Origin: Candidatus Hydrogenedentota bacterium
GTDB taxonomy: Bacteria > Hydrogenedentota > Hydrogenedentia > Hydrogenedentales > SLHB01
NCBI GenBank assembly: GCA_020847495.1
Contig: JADLCA010000579.1
Span: 1-36,768, forward strand
DNA length: 36,768 nt
Direction: 5' to 3'
Position 1 is the stretch's first letter, and each line of letters begins with the position of its first letter. The notes beneath the pieces were generated by a model. That model did no database searches. It was given only the letters and a program-made list of their open reading frames with translations, and was not told the DNA's origin. Below, in pieces: positions 22,704-33,400 of the stretch. Position numbers and translations under genes: made by a program.

Positions 22704-25424
22704 ATGCCCGCCAAGTTCAACGTGTTTGTCGTACCTCACACCCATTGGGACCGCGCTTGGTACGTGCCGTTCGAGGAATTTCGCATCCGACTGGTCCGGC
22801 TGATCGATCGGGTATGCGACACGCTCGAAAAGGACCCACGGTTCACATCCTTCTGTCTGGACGGGCAGACCGTGGTGCTGGAGGACTATCTTCAGATCAG
22901 GCCGGAGCGTAAGGAACGCCTCAAGGCTCTCATTGAGAAGCGGCGGCTCTGGGTGGGTCCCTGGTACATCCTGCCCGACGAGTTTCTTGTGAGCGCGGAG
23001 TCCATTGTCAGAAACCTCATGCTGGGTCACACGATATCCGCCGAGTTCGGTCACACGATGGACGTTGGGTATGTGCCCGATCCCTTTGGCCACATTGCGC
23101 AGTTGCCGCAAATCCTGCATGGGTTCGGATTGGACACGTTCGTGTTTTCACGAGGTCTCGATTCGGCCTTGAAACTGCCACTGGAATTCTATTGGTCGGC
23201 GCCGGACGGCTCGTCCCTTCTCGCTATGCACCAGGCACGGTTCTACAACAACGCGGCGTTTCTTGGATACCGGATCCCGTGGGGCGATCCCGAGCAAATG
23301 GTGCTCGACCGACAACTGGCCATGCAGCAGATCGAAACCGCGTGCAGCGACCTGGCAAGCGCGACGCGGACGCACACGCTCTTGCTGAACAACGGGGTCG
23401 ATCACTCGGAGCATCAGCCCGAACTTCCAAAATTGCTTGAGGCCGCGGCCGCGAAGTTCCCGCAATACAGGTTCCGCATTGCTTCGTTTGAAGACTATGC
23501 CAAGGCCGTCAAGCGCGACCTTGCTGGTGTCCGGCTCCCAAAGCATGAAGGCGAACTCATCTACCGTTACGGGGACATGCTCCACGGCGTCTACTCGACG
23601 CGGATGTACCTCAAGATGGCGAACCAGCAATCCCAGGACTTGCTCGAAAAGGCGGCCGAACCGCTCTCGGCCCTGGCCTGGTTTACCAAGAGCGGCGAGT
23701 ATCCGCGCGAGTTACTTTGGTACGCGTGGCGCGAGCTTCTCAAGTGTCACCCGCACGCTGACATCTGCGGATGCAGCGGCGACCAGGTGCATGATGATAT
23801 GGAGCATCGCTTCGGCGTGGTGAAGCAGGTGGGCTCCTGGATTACCCGCAATGCCCTGCGCGCCATTGGCCGTAATCTCGACCACTCAAAGCAAGACGGG
23901 ATTCCCGTGATGGTATTCAACCCGCTTGGCTTCGCGCGTAACGAGACGGTGGCAGTGGAGATTGACCTGTCCCGCGCGCGCGAGCCGTGGAAGTACTTTG
24001 CCCTGTTCGATGAACGCGGCCGGGAAGTTGCGTATGAACTTCTGCGCAGTGAAGACCGCGCCTGGCTCGAGACCCTCAAAGGTTTCGATGTGAGGAGGCA
24101 CACGGTCCGGCTTCAACTCGAGCTGCCGCCCTTGGGATATCGCACGTTGTACGTCCGCGAGGGACGGCCCGGGAAGATGCCTCAGATCCCCAAAGGGGTG
24201 GTCATCGGGGACCGGACTTTTGAGAATGCATTCTACAAACTCTCAATTGCCGCCGGCGGTTCAATCGGCTTGTACGACAAGCGCTCCAAGATGCGCTACA
24301 AGGACCTCATGGTGTTCGAAGACATGGAGGACTGCGGCGACGTCTACAACTGGTCCTACCTTCCCAAGGGTTCCCAGACGCTGACTACCGCCGGCAAGCG
24401 TGCCACTGTCAAGCGCGTCCACCGTGACGCGTTCTCGGCAACGTGGCGCATTGCTCATACCCTTCGGGTGCCGCGCAGCCTGAATGCCAATCGAAGTGCC
24501 CGCGCCAGGGAAACGGTCACACTCGCTATCGTCTCGGAGGTGACTTGCTACGCCGATTCCCCGCGCATCGATGTCGTCACGAGGGTGGAAAACACCGCCG
24601 AAGACCACCGCCTGCGCGTGCTTTTCCCCACGGGGATTGCAACTGATGCCGTGAGCGTTGACGGTCATTACGCCGTGATTGAACGCCCGGTGGCCTTGCC
24701 TCCGCGGCGTGGCAACATGCCTCCGTATCCGACCCAGCACCAGGGCAGGTTCGTTGATTTGAGCGACGGGAAGAAGGGGTTTGCCGTCATCAACAAGGGT
24801 ATGCCTGAGTTTGAAGTGATCAGCAAGGGCGCCCGGCGCACGCTTGCGTTGACCTTGTTTCGCAGCGTGGGGTGGCTCAGCCGCGAGGATTTCCCGACGC
24901 GGCCCGGACACACCGGACCTCCCATCGACACCCCCGGCGCGCAGTGTCTGCGTCACATGGAGTTCCGGTACGCCTTCATGGCCCATCCGGGTGATTGGAC
25001 CCGTGTGATGAGCGAAGCGCTTGCCCATAACTTCGGCATCCTGGCCACGCGCTGCGACATCCACGGGGGAACTGTTCCGCAAGAAGTGGGCTTCATGAAG
25101 AACGATGCGTTCATGTGCGGTCAACCGGTTCGTCCCTTACCGCGAGAAGGCGTCCTTCCGGACCGGGGCAGCTTTATCGACATTGGCAGTACGAAAGCAG
25201 TGTTGAGCGCAGTCAAGAAATGCGAGAGCCGCAACAGCTTGATCATCCGCTTCTATAATCCCGGCGGGGAGACGGTGAAAGGCAGCATCAAAGCACTGCG
25301 GCCGATTCGGCAAGCCTTTCTGACCAACTTGAACGAGCAGAGGCTGAAGCGCGCGCGCGTGGTAAAGGGTGAGGTTCCTTACACCTGCGGCCCCAGAAAG
25401 GTGATCACGATTGAGATCGTGTGA
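22704..25424 (+). CDS. GH38 alpha-mannosidase
   Basis: The 906-residue protein starts at ATG 22704, about ten bases after GGAG, directly before the conserved N-terminus FNVFVVPHTHWDRAWY. His12, His14 and Asp16 fall in the GH38 metal-binding motif (H-x-H-W-D), and Asp126 in GYVPDPFGH is the expected catalytic nucleophile and metal ligand. LLLNNGVDH is the matching downstream metal-site region. The length agrees with bacterial GH38 enzymes (about 850-1,000), with a helical middle domain and C-terminal beta-sandwiches. No signal peptide is present, so it is cytoplasmic and should trim alpha-linked mannose (or related) oligosaccharides after import. It is alone on its strand, divergent from the oxidoreductase operon and convergent with the aminotransferase. 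Confidence 0.95.
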   Translation: MPAKFNVFVVPHTHWDRAWYVPFEEFRIRLVRLIDRVCDTLEKDPRFTSFCLDGQTVVLEDYLQIRPERKERLKALIEKRRLWVGPWYILPDEFLVSAESIVRNLMLGHTISAEFGHTMDVGYVPDPFGHIAQLPQILHGFGLDTFVFSRGLDSALKLPLEFYWSAPDGSSLLAMHQARFYNNAAFLGYRIPWGDPEQMVLDRQLAMQQIETACSDLASATRTHTLLLNNGVDHSEHQPELPKLLEAAAAKFPQYRFRIASFEDYAKAVKRDLAGVRLPKHEGELIYRYGDMLHGVYSTRMYLKMANQQSQDLLEKAAEPLSALAWFTKSGEYPRELLWYAWRELLKCHPHADICGCSGDQVHDDMEHRFGVVKQVGSWITRNALRAIGRNLDHSKQDGIPVMVFNPLGFARNETVAVEIDLSRAREPWKYFALFDERGREVAYELLRSEDRAWLETLKGFDVRRHTVRLQLELPPLGYRTLYVREGRPGKMPQIPKGVVIGDRTFENAFYKLSIAAGGSIGLYDKRSKMRYKDLMVFEDMEDCGDVYNWSYLPKGSQTLTTAGKRATVKRVHRDAFSATWRIAHTLRVPRSLNANRSARARETVTLAIVSEVTCYADSPRIDVVTRVENTAEDHRLRVLFPTGIATDAVSVDGHYAVIERPVALPPRRGNMPPYPTQHQGRFVDLSDGKKGFAVINKGMPEFEVISKGARRTLALTLFRSVGWLSREDFPTRPGHTGPPIDTPGAQCLRHMEFRYAFMAHPGDWTRVMSEALAHNFGILATRCDIHGGTVPQEVGFMKNDAFMCGQPVRPLPREGVLPDRGSFIDIGSTKAVLSAVKKCESRNSLIIRFYNPGGETVKGSIKALRPIRQAFLTNLNEQRLKRARVVKGEVPYTCGPRKVITIEIV

Positions 25425-25505
25425 AGAAAGATACGAGAGTTATGGGGAGTATGGGGATTATGGGATGGTCACGGGCACACGACGTGTCGCTCACTTCAGG
25501 GCGGG

Positions 25506-26882
25506 CTACTGCCGGATGACCGTCTCGAAAACGTAATCGAGGACTTCCAGAATACGGTTCTCGTGCTCCGGTGTCAGGCGGCTCGGGACGTTGATCCCCA
25601 CGCACGAGACCAGCGCCTCGTCCAGGACGGGCAGGGTGCCTCTCTCATAGCAGTATGCCTTGTGGAAGGCGTTGTTTGCGCAGTTCCAAGGGCAACCGTT
25701 GTTCATGGGCAATTTCTCGATCAGCGGCAGTATGTTGTAGTAGACGTGCACCTCGAAATCGTGCAGGAACCAGGGGTGCAGTCCCCATTCATTGAGCGCC
25801 GCCGCGACGGCGCGACCCTTCGCGATCTTTCGCTCGTCGTCCAGCGGCCTGTCCGGCAATCGCCAAATGCAGTAATACCCGGTGTCACCGGGACTCTCAG
25901 CATCCGCACGGGCTCTGGGTGTCAGCCCCAGATCCATGATGTGTTGCTCGAATCGGGAGTGACTCCGGCGCATCTGGGCGAGAATCGCGTCGAGCTTTCG
26001 CAACTGCACCCGCGCAATGGCCCCTTGCAGTTCCGTCATGCGGCGTCCATGCCCCCACCCCAGCGGCACGTCGCCATACCAGTTCTGCGCGGGTTCACGG
26101 TCTTTGGCGTACCCGACATTGTGCAGGGCTTCGATACGCCGGTGCAGATCGGGATCCCGCGTGACGATCATCCCGCCCTCACCCGCCGTGATGTCCTTGT
26201 TGATTTGAAGGCTGAAGATGCCGATATTACCAAAGGTGCCGACGCGGTGAATTGCGTCGGGGCCGGAGGCGGTTATAGACCCCGGAACACCGCGGGCATG
26301 AGCGCCCAAGGACTGCGCGCAGTCTTCCAGCACGCGCACGGGTTCAAGGCCGGCCGCAATCCGCTCCGCATTGATCTCACGCACCGTGGACATGATGGCG
26401 CCGATCCGGGCACACCCACCGAGCATGGGCACTGGCATGATGACCTTGGTTCGCGGCGTGATTGCCTTGCGAAGTGCCGCTGGATCCATGTTCAGGGTGT
26501 CGTCCGAGTCTACGAGGACGGGAATGGCGCGATTTCGGATGATGGCCGAAATGCTGGCGATCCACATGAACCCCTGCACAACCACCTCATCACCGCAGCC
26601 GACGCCCAGGGCGTCGAGTGCGACTTCCAGCGCGCCCGTCCCGGAGTTGACGGCAGTGACGCGGATGCCGCTGGTGTCCGGCCACGGGGCTCCAGGGGTG
26701 CTGGCGAGAAAGCGGGCGAATTCCTCTTCAAACTGCCGGACTTCGTAATTACACTCAGGTCCATAGTAGCGAAAAGGCGATTGCCTCCTGATGACCTGCG
26801 TGATGGCCTCGATTTCCGAGTCGTCATACCAGATCGCCCCCGGAAATTCGCCGGGCAAAGAGAATCGTTGAGGCTTGTTCAT
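25506..26882 (-). CDS. DegT/DnrJ/EryC1-family sugar aminotransferase-like enzyme
   Basis: A PLP-dependent fold type I enzyme of 458 residues. ATG 26882 is best spaced from AGGA (9 bases); ATG 26888, two codons upstream, is closer and less likely. Visible features are NSGTGALEVALDALGVGCGD (79-98), EDCAQSLGA (186-194) with the cofactor-binding Asp187, and the Schiff-base Lys229 in LQINKDITAGEGG. The family makes amino sugars from keto sugars or dehydrates them. The C-terminal half (YYCIWRLPD, AFHKAYCYERGTLPVLDEAL) resembles AHBA-synthase/StsC-like inositol or sugar aminotransferases. It is divergent from the glycosidase trio and converges with the mannosidase gene across 81 bases that contain three imperfect TATGGGGA-like repeats. 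Pairing with Gfo/Idh oxidoreductases would make a keto-then-amino sugar route plausible. Confidence 0.92.
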   Translation of the reverse strand: MNKPQRFSLPGEFPGAIWYDDSEIEAITQVIRRQSPFRYYGPECNYEVRQFEEEFARFLASTPGAPWPDTSGIRVTAVNSGTGALEVALDALGVGCGDEVVVQGFMWIASISAIIRNRAIPVLVDSDDTLNMDPAALRKAITPRTKVIMPVPMLGGCARIGAIMSTVREINAERIAAGLEPVRVLEDCAQSLGAHARGVPGSITASGPDAIHRVGTFGNIGIFSLQINKDITAGEGGMIVTRDPDLHRRIEALHNVGYAKDREPAQNWYGDVPLGWGHGRRMTELQGAIARVQLRKLDAILAQMRRSHSRFEQHIMDLGLTPRARADAESPGDTGYYCIWRLPDRPLDDERKIAKGRAVAAALNEWGLHPWFLHDFEVHVYYNILPLIEKLPMNNGCPWNCANNAFHKAYCYERGTLPVLDEALVSCVGINVPSRLTPEHENRILEVLDYVFETVIRQ

Positions 26883-26981
26883 GGACATACTTCCTGTGGC
26901 GCAGGCAGACCCAGAAGCTTTAGACTGATACACACGCGATACGTGAGTGGAAGTGTACGGCAGGTGCTTCACAACGTGCAA

Positions 26982-26989
26982 GGGGGGGG
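26982..26989. repeat. Run of eight G in the divergent promoter region
   Basis: A G8 homopolymer lies 34 bases before the glycosidase start at 27024 and about 100 bases before the aminotransferase start. Such tracts can slip during replication. No promoter could be assigned confidently on either side of it. Confidence 0.6.
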
Positions 26990-27023
26990 CCGGGCAGTCC
27001 CGGTCAACCGCATAGGAGTCGGG

Positions 27024-29003
27024 ATGAAAATCAAAGTCTTGCTAGCCTTCGTCGTATGTTGCGTTCTAAGCTCGGGATCTGCGTTTGCCGCCGATACGAA
27101 AACAACGACAATGCAGTCCATTCCCCTAACACATACTTCATCTTCGCTGCAATTGAATGTCGAGGCGGACCGCGAGTCCGCGCGGCTGACACAAATGGGA
27201 TGGGACACGGAAGGCACCAAACGCGCGGGGATCAACCTGCTCAAAGCACCCGTTGAACCACGCTTGCTTAAAGGCGATTCCGTAGTAGCCGCGCAGACTC
27301 GCGTGGAGACGCCAAACGCGGAAACGGTGCGCTACACGCACGCTCTGCCGAGTGAGACTTGGATTGCATGGGAAATCTTCGTCGGGGCAGACGGGTTGCG
27401 CATGCAGGTCTCGTCGAGCGGGGATGTCTCGAAAGACGCGGACAAGGTGCAACTGGGATTTCCTTTTGAGCCAACAACGGCAGTCACCTGTGTCATCAGC
27501 AACAACTGGACAGAAGATGGCAAGTTCCTGCTCCCCGCCATCCTGAACGCGCCCGACCTCGGCCAGATGCTGCTCACGCACACGGGCGAGGGCCATCCCG
27601 AAGGCCGGATCGAAGGAAACCGGAAGGAACGCTGGGTCACGGTCACCCTGGAGCTTTCGATTCCTCCTGAGGGTATTGCATCCACATTGGCATTCACTCC
27701 CGTGGTGTTGCCCAAACCCGCGGGGTTTGCCGACGACCGGCAATGGCAGGCTGCGCGCAGGGGATGGTTCAACTTGATTCAATTGAGCTGCGGGGCATCC
27801 GGAGGAAGCAATGAGGTGATCGGCGTGTGGGCCAACAACGTGCTTAGCGATCCCGTCAGCAGCGTCCTGTACATGCTCGTGGATGCGACGCTGCTTGTGC
27901 CCGAGCTGGCGCCGGGCGTCTCAATGCCTCCCATTCTGCGGCGCTCGGTGGAGTACTGGCTCGATCACAAGACCAATGAAGACGGGCTCATTGCTTACAC
28001 GGCCCGCGGTACCGCCGGACGGGAAGCCGAGAGCGAACAGGAAGGTAATCCGGCCGACAGCCAGAATGTGATGGATGCGAATCCGTCGGTCTTGATCGGC
28101 GCGTGGGGCTATGTGAAAGCCACGGATGATATCGAGTGGCTCAAGGGACGCATCAAGGATCTGGAGTCTATCTCATCCTATTTGGAACGGCGCGATATCG
28201 ATGGCGATGGCCTGGTGGAATCCAAGCAGAGTGGAAACAGCGGGTCGCGGCCTCCGCGCAATCCAGATTGCGCCTGGGACTGCTACACCAGCGGGCATAA
28301 GAATGCCTATGTGAACACGCTGGTGTACCGGGCGTGGCGAGGCATGGCTGATCTGGAAAAGAGATTGGGCCGCACGGAACAGGAGCGCCACTATCAGCAG
28401 CAGGCCGATCAACTGAAAGCAGCGTTTCTGCCCGCGTTCTACAACCCTGAAACGGGGTGGCTGGGGTTCTGGAGGAGCCGGGACGGCGTGCTTCACGACA
28501 TCTACTCCGATGCGCCGACCAGCTTCGCTATCAACTACGGGCTTATCGAAAAGGAGAAGGGCAGGGAGATGCTGGGGCGCTTCTGGAGCGCGCTGAAGGA
28601 GACAGGGTTCACACGCTTCGATCTGGGCACGCCCGTTTCCCTTCGCCCCATCCCACGCGAAGAGATGGAAGCATACTTCGAGTTTCAGCAATTCCTGAAC
28701 GGCGGCTGCTGCGTGAGCAACACTTCGTACCTGCTCAATGCGCTGTACATAACCGGCATGACGGCTGAGGCCGGCACCATCATGGAGGCCATGCTCAAGC
28801 GGCAGCAGGATGGCGTCTTTCCAAACGGCGGGGGATTCCAGAACGGTTTTGTCGATCGCATGGGCGCGGGGGCGGAAGTGTTCGACTGGAGCGGGAACCC
28901 CGCCGGATACGAAGGCCATCTCGTCTACTGTTGGGCCTTCCTGCAGTCCATGATACTGCGCGAGCCGGCCCTGCGCGAGGTCGTCTACGAGGGCTGCTTT
29001 TAG
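27024..29003 (+). CDS. Secreted six-hairpin glycosidase-like protein
   Basis: The 659-residue product starts at ATG 27024, six bases after AGGAG. It has a signal peptide (KIKVLLAFVVCCVLSSGSAF, cleavage near AFA|AD). The open frame extends upstream, but no start there has a signal. The N-terminal ~230 residues are beta-rich (LQLNVEADRESARLTQMGWD ... MQVSSSGDVSKDADK). From ~270 on, an alpha/alpha6 barrel is evident: MPPILRRSVEYWLDHKTNED, RRDIDGDGLVESKQSG, NAYVNTLVYRAWRGMADLEK, FWRSRDGVLHDIYSD, YEGHLVYCWAFLQSM. This is the six-hairpin superfamily that includes GH37, GH63 and amylo-alpha-1,6-glucosidase-type enzymes; I cannot fix the family. First of three forward genes, 111 bases before the oxidoreductase. 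Confidence 0.85.
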   Translation: MKIKVLLAFVVCCVLSSGSAFAADTKTTTMQSIPLTHTSSSLQLNVEADRESARLTQMGWDTEGTKRAGINLLKAPVEPRLLKGDSVVAAQTRVETPNAETVRYTHALPSETWIAWEIFVGADGLRMQVSSSGDVSKDADKVQLGFPFEPTTAVTCVISNNWTEDGKFLLPAILNAPDLGQMLLTHTGEGHPEGRIEGNRKERWVTVTLELSIPPEGIASTLAFTPVVLPKPAGFADDRQWQAARRGWFNLIQLSCGASGGSNEVIGVWANNVLSDPVSSVLYMLVDATLLVPELAPGVSMPPILRRSVEYWLDHKTNEDGLIAYTARGTAGREAESEQEGNPADSQNVMDANPSVLIGAWGYVKATDDIEWLKGRIKDLESISSYLERRDIDGDGLVESKQSGNSGSRPPRNPDCAWDCYTSGHKNAYVNTLVYRAWRGMADLEKRLGRTEQERHYQQQADQLKAAFLPAFYNPETGWLGFWRSRDGVLHDIYSDAPTSFAINYGLIEKEKGREMLGRFWSALKETGFTRFDLGTPVSLRPIPREEMEAYFEFQQFLNGGCCVSNTSYLLNALYITGMTAEAGTIMEAMLKRQQDGVFPNGGGFQNGFVDRMGAGAEVFDWSGNPAGYEGHLVYCWAFLQSMILREPALREVVYEGCF

Positions 29004-29114
29004 CGGCATGTCCTCCCGCAGGAATCAACCGGAATCGATTCCGTGAATGCTTCGCCTTGTCCTCTTGTGATACGCTTTGTTTCCATTTGCGGTCACGAAA
29101 GAGGGAGAGGTCCC

Positions 29115-30377
29115 ATGGGAGTTTCCAGCACGGCGCCTCGCGTCACGCTTATCGGCAGCGGCATGATCACCCAGGTGCAGATCCTGCCATCGATATACCA
29201 GCTTCAGCGGCTTGGCGTGGTTGGTGATATCCACATCTGCGACGCGCGCGCCCGTTTTCTCAAGAATCTCGCGGAGAATGAGCCGCTTCGGAAGGCCTTT
29301 CCGGGTCAAGGATTCACGGCTCATCCCGATCCCGCGTCCACGGCGCTCGATGATACGAATACGGAGGCTTTCAAACAGGTGCTGGCGGCGGCGCCCAAGG
29401 GCAGCGTGGCCGTCATTGCCGTACCCGATCAATTCCATTACCCCATCCTGAAAGAGGCGCTGCTCAACGATCTCCACGTGTGCATCGTAAAGCCGCTGGT
29501 TTTGAAGTTCGCGCAGGCGGAGGAGATTGCCGAATTGGCTTACAGGCGCGGCTTGGTCGTCGGCGTCGAATATCACAAACGCTTCGATCACCGTGCGCTG
29601 ATGGCGCGGCGCGCCTATAGAAACGGCAGATTCGGGGAGTTCCGCTTGGCGCAGGCCCAAATGATCGAGCCGCGCTATTACTACCACTCGAACTTCCAGA
29701 ACTGGTGCACGGTAGAGAACAGCGACATGTTCACCTACGTGGGCTGCCATTACGTCGATCAGGTGGCCTTCATCACGGGACTGCGCCCGGTGCGCGTCAG
29801 CGTGTACGGCATTGTCGAGGAGTACCCCAACGGTAACAATGGCTTCCTCTGGACGGATGGGCGTATCATCTGGGAGAACGGGGCCTGCCTCAGCGTCGTG
29901 GATGCAATGGGGTATCCCGACCGGGCTGCGGGCGGCAATTACCAGGGCCTCGCCATGTGGGGCAAAGGGCCCGATGACGCGACGCTCATCTTCCACTCGG
30001 ATCAGTATCGCGGGCTTAAGTATGGCTACACCGAGGCGGGCACGGACCCCGGGGATACCGTGTATGCCGAGCCCAATCCCGATTACTTTCAGCTCCTCGA
30101 CATCGGCGGAGGCGGCCTGACGCCGGTGGGCTACGGCTATCGCAGCATCGAGTACATCGTGCAGGCGTGCCGCAAGGCCGGCGCGATGGAGAGCATCGAT
30201 GACCGGCGCGCCTTTATCAGACAGCTTGACGAGGAAGGCATCATGGCCACGCCTGCCAACAGCAGCTACAACGAGTTGGTCATCGAAGCGGGACGAAAGA
30301 GCATTCTGTCTGGGGGCCGCGAGGTCGAGATTCACTACGGCCCCGATGCGCACGTCGAGTTCCGGCACTACGACTAA
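29115..30377 (+). CDS. Cytoplasmic Gfo/Idh/MocA-family oxidoreductase
   Basis: The start at ATG 29115 follows GGGAGAGG and leads into the Rossmann motif VTLIGSGMITQVQ. The 420-residue protein lacks a signal, unlike the Tat-exported relative at 21043-22341. The family EKP motif is changed to VKP (CIVKPLVLKFAQAEEIAELA), keeping the key Lys-Pro. GVEYHKRFDHRALMARR and MFTYVGCHYVDQVAFITG mark the C-terminal dehydrogenase domain. It likely interconverts a hydroxyl and keto group on a sugar or inositol with NAD(P). It lies between two exported glycosidase-like genes and 56 bases before the second, so it probably works on the sugars they release. Good family assignment, unknown substrate. Confidence 0.92.
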   Translation: MGVSSTAPRVTLIGSGMITQVQILPSIYQLQRLGVVGDIHICDARARFLKNLAENEPLRKAFPGQGFTAHPDPASTALDDTNTEAFKQVLAAAPKGSVAVIAVPDQFHYPILKEALLNDLHVCIVKPLVLKFAQAEEIAELAYRRGLVVGVEYHKRFDHRALMARRAYRNGRFGEFRLAQAQMIEPRYYYHSNFQNWCTVENSDMFTYVGCHYVDQVAFITGLRPVRVSVYGIVEEYPNGNNGFLWTDGRIIWENGACLSVVDAMGYPDRAAGGNYQGLAMWGKGPDDATLIFHSDQYRGLKYGYTEAGTDPGDTVYAEPNPDYFQLLDIGGGGLTPVGYGYRSIEYIVQACRKAGAMESIDDRRAFIRQLDEEGIMATPANSSYNELVIEAGRKSILSGGREVEIHYGPDAHVEFRHYD

Positions 30378-30433
30378 AGTCCCGGTGCCGAGAACGGAGC
30401 GAGCAAATCCGAGCTCTTCTGGAGAGAAATCCT

Positions 30434-33400
30434 ATGAGTGCGTTCGTTTCCGCGCTTGTGGTCTCGACCTTTCTGTGCGCAAATCCCGCGCTTGAGGCAG
30501 CGCCCGGCGCGCTCGGCGGCGTCACGCTGTATAATCCGACGCCGTGGCAGGGGCCCGCGTTGGCGGAAGTGCCCACGGGCCGTATCGCCGCGCCAGGCCT
30601 CATCGATTGGGAGAACGTGCGCCTCCTTGTGGATGGCAGGGAGGCCCCGTTTCTTATCCGCGAAGGCCGCGCGCATTGGCAGGCGCAATTGCGGTCTCCA
30701 GCGTTGCCGCCACGCGCGGAAGACCTGCTGGTCTTCTGGTGCGCCGTTCCTCCGGGGTCCTGGGCCCGTGTGGATGTTGTGTCAGGTGCGCCCTCTTCGT
30801 CGGCTGCGATCGAACGGACGGACTCGGCTCTGAAGGTCAATTATGAGCATGTCCAAGCTGTCCTCGATGCGTCGACGGGCATGCTCACCAGCCTGCACAT
30901 CTACGGCACGCCACTCCTCAGCGAGCCCATGTCCGCAACCTTCAACCACGTTGACACGAATAGCTTCGCAACTACTGGCGCGATTGGGCCAGGCTATCTT
31001 CCCTTTTCTGTTGAGTTTCAACGTGGCGCCGCCCTGCCGTCCCTCGCCGCGCTTGCCTCGGTCGCATCTACCCCGGCCATGACCGAGGTGAACTTTGTTC
31101 TGACACCGGAAGGCGGCCCGGCCATGGGCCTGACCTATCGCATTCACGCCGCGGGGCTAGTCGAGATTGTCGCGGACGAGCGGCCCTGGCAGGGTGCCAG
31201 CCCTTGGCTAAACGCGGCGGCGCAGTTTTCCTTGCGAATGGCCGGAGTTGTCGAGCCGCTTCCGTATCACGAAGAGCGCATGCCGTTCTACGGATTCAAG
31301 GACTACAACGGGGCGTTCGATCAGACCGCGCAGCACATCACGTTGGGCGAGACGCACATAATCGCACTGGGCGAAGAGACCGTGAACGGGCGCCGCTGGC
31401 AGCGCAGACTCTTTGCGTGGGCCGGCACGCAGGAAGCTTCGGTGACGAATGCGGTCGAGATATTGGACGAAGGGCTGATTGTGCTCCCGGTTCCCCTGTG
31501 CTCCAAGCCTGTCGGGGATGCAGTCAAGCTGGAGTTTCCGCCAGAGGCCAAGACCATAGCCGGTCTGCTGTCGGATGTGCTGGCAGCCCACGGCGTGACG
31601 GTCAGCGAAAACGCCGCGGCAAGTATCCGGCTTGAGATTGGCGAGGATCCCGGAATGGCCATCGACGTGGACGGATTCGAGATCCGCGCATCGGAACAGG
31701 ACGTCATCATCCATTCGACGAACCTGCTCGGCCTTCATCGCGCGGTGAGAGCCATTGCAGCGCATGCAAAGCGACACGAGCTGAAATCTGGCTTGCCGCT
31801 GATTGCTGAGAATCCGGTTGTTCCCCTGCGAGGCGGCGGTTTCGGCGGCGGCAACTTCGAGGTTGATTTCCCTTACGGCTCGGATGAGAACTGGCAGCGG
31901 GTTTTCGATGGTCTGCTGGATTCGGGAATGAACGTCTTCTGGTGTCTCGGCATGTGGAGCAATTGGAAGTTCCCGATTACCTACAAGTACATACCGGAAC
32001 TCCAATCCGATTCGCCGGAAGCCTACGATGAATCCTCCGGCGTGCTCTTTCCGGAAGCCGCGCAGCACCGCGAGCATGCGCTTCGATTGCTGGAGTACCT
32101 GCACGCGCGTGGAGCGCCGGTCTACCTGTGGCTTCCAATTGGGTGCGTGCCCACGACCTTTCTCGACCGCTATCCGGAAGCCTTGAAGCCCGGCTCCGTG
32201 GAGGAATTCTGGGGCCGCCCAAAAGGAACGCCCTGTTTCACCCATCCCATGTATCATGCGTACCTCAATGCCTTTCTCCGCGAACTCGTCGAGACCTACG
32301 CCTTGGATGGCGTCGTGTTGGTGCGCGATGACAACGGCGGCGTTTGCGACTGCGAACGATGCAAGGCCTTCGTGGCGGATTCCCGCACGAAGAGCGCGGT
32401 GTGGGAGCAATACCTGCAGATATACGACACGTTGCGGCGGCTGGGGTTCAAGGGCGCGATCGGCGTGTATCCCTATTTCGATGGATACACCCCCGCGCTC
32501 GATCCGTTGCTGCCCGAAGATATGATCGTGGCGGGTCATGGCGCTTCGCTTGCCGCGCTCGCGCGGCGCCACGGCCGCGTCGGCCACATGCCGGACACGT
32601 GGCTGGACAATCTCTACACAAACTTCCGGCTTCCCTCGACTCCGAGGGTACGCCGCCTGCTCGCGGACCGGGGCACGTTTTGGATCGGGGGCGCGTATTG
32701 CGGCACCGAGCTGCCATGGGAAGGGCTCGGCTACTTCGGCTGGGAGCCAACCGCGACGGCGAATTCGTTACGCTATCATTGGGGCGAACGCACGTTCGGA
32801 CCGGAGGCCGCGCTCTCGTTTGTTGCATTGAATGATGCCTACGAGGCGATGTGGGATATCAACGCGAGGTACCTGATTCCCAATGTATGGGGGCAATTGC
32901 CGCCGGAAGAACGCGAGCGCATCACGCGTGACGCCATGCACGGCCTTGCTCTGTTCGCGGAACGCTTCGCTATGTTACGCAAAAACGTGGAAGAAGAAAA
33001 GCACGCGACTTGGCTGTCCCACCTGGAACTCTGGCCCGTCTTCTTCGAATACCACTTGCGCCGCATGGGACGCTTCGCGGAAATCTCCGATCTCGTGAAG
33101 TCACACCGGGACGCCATCGACGCGGGTGGAAGGCTGCCTGAGGATGTCCGCTCGAACGTGCTCTCCAAGTATGCTGAAACCTATGAGTGGGCGGAGCGCT
33201 ACCGCGGCGCGCTTGCCGCTGCGCCCGGCGACATGCTTGCCAGTACTCGCAACATGACCATGCCCTATAAGGAGTGGATGTCGGGATGCGATGGCTGGCT
33301 CGATCCACTGCTCGAGCGCCCGCAGTTTCGCGGGACCATGGAAATCCCGGAGGTGACTGCAGATGCTGGGCAGCCGTTCACGGTGCATGTCTCGCTTCAC

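Noticed and set aside
25563-27023. Upstream extension of the six-hairpin glycosidase frame by 487 codons
   Set aside because: That part is antisense to the DegT aminotransferase, which has its PLP Lys and conserved motifs. The real start at 27024 has an RBS and a signal peptide.
31208-32587. Reverse open frame of 459 codons opposite the large GH20/GH67-like gene
   Set aside because: Low-complexity Arg/His/Ala composition and no RBS. The forward gene has signal peptide and barrel motifs.
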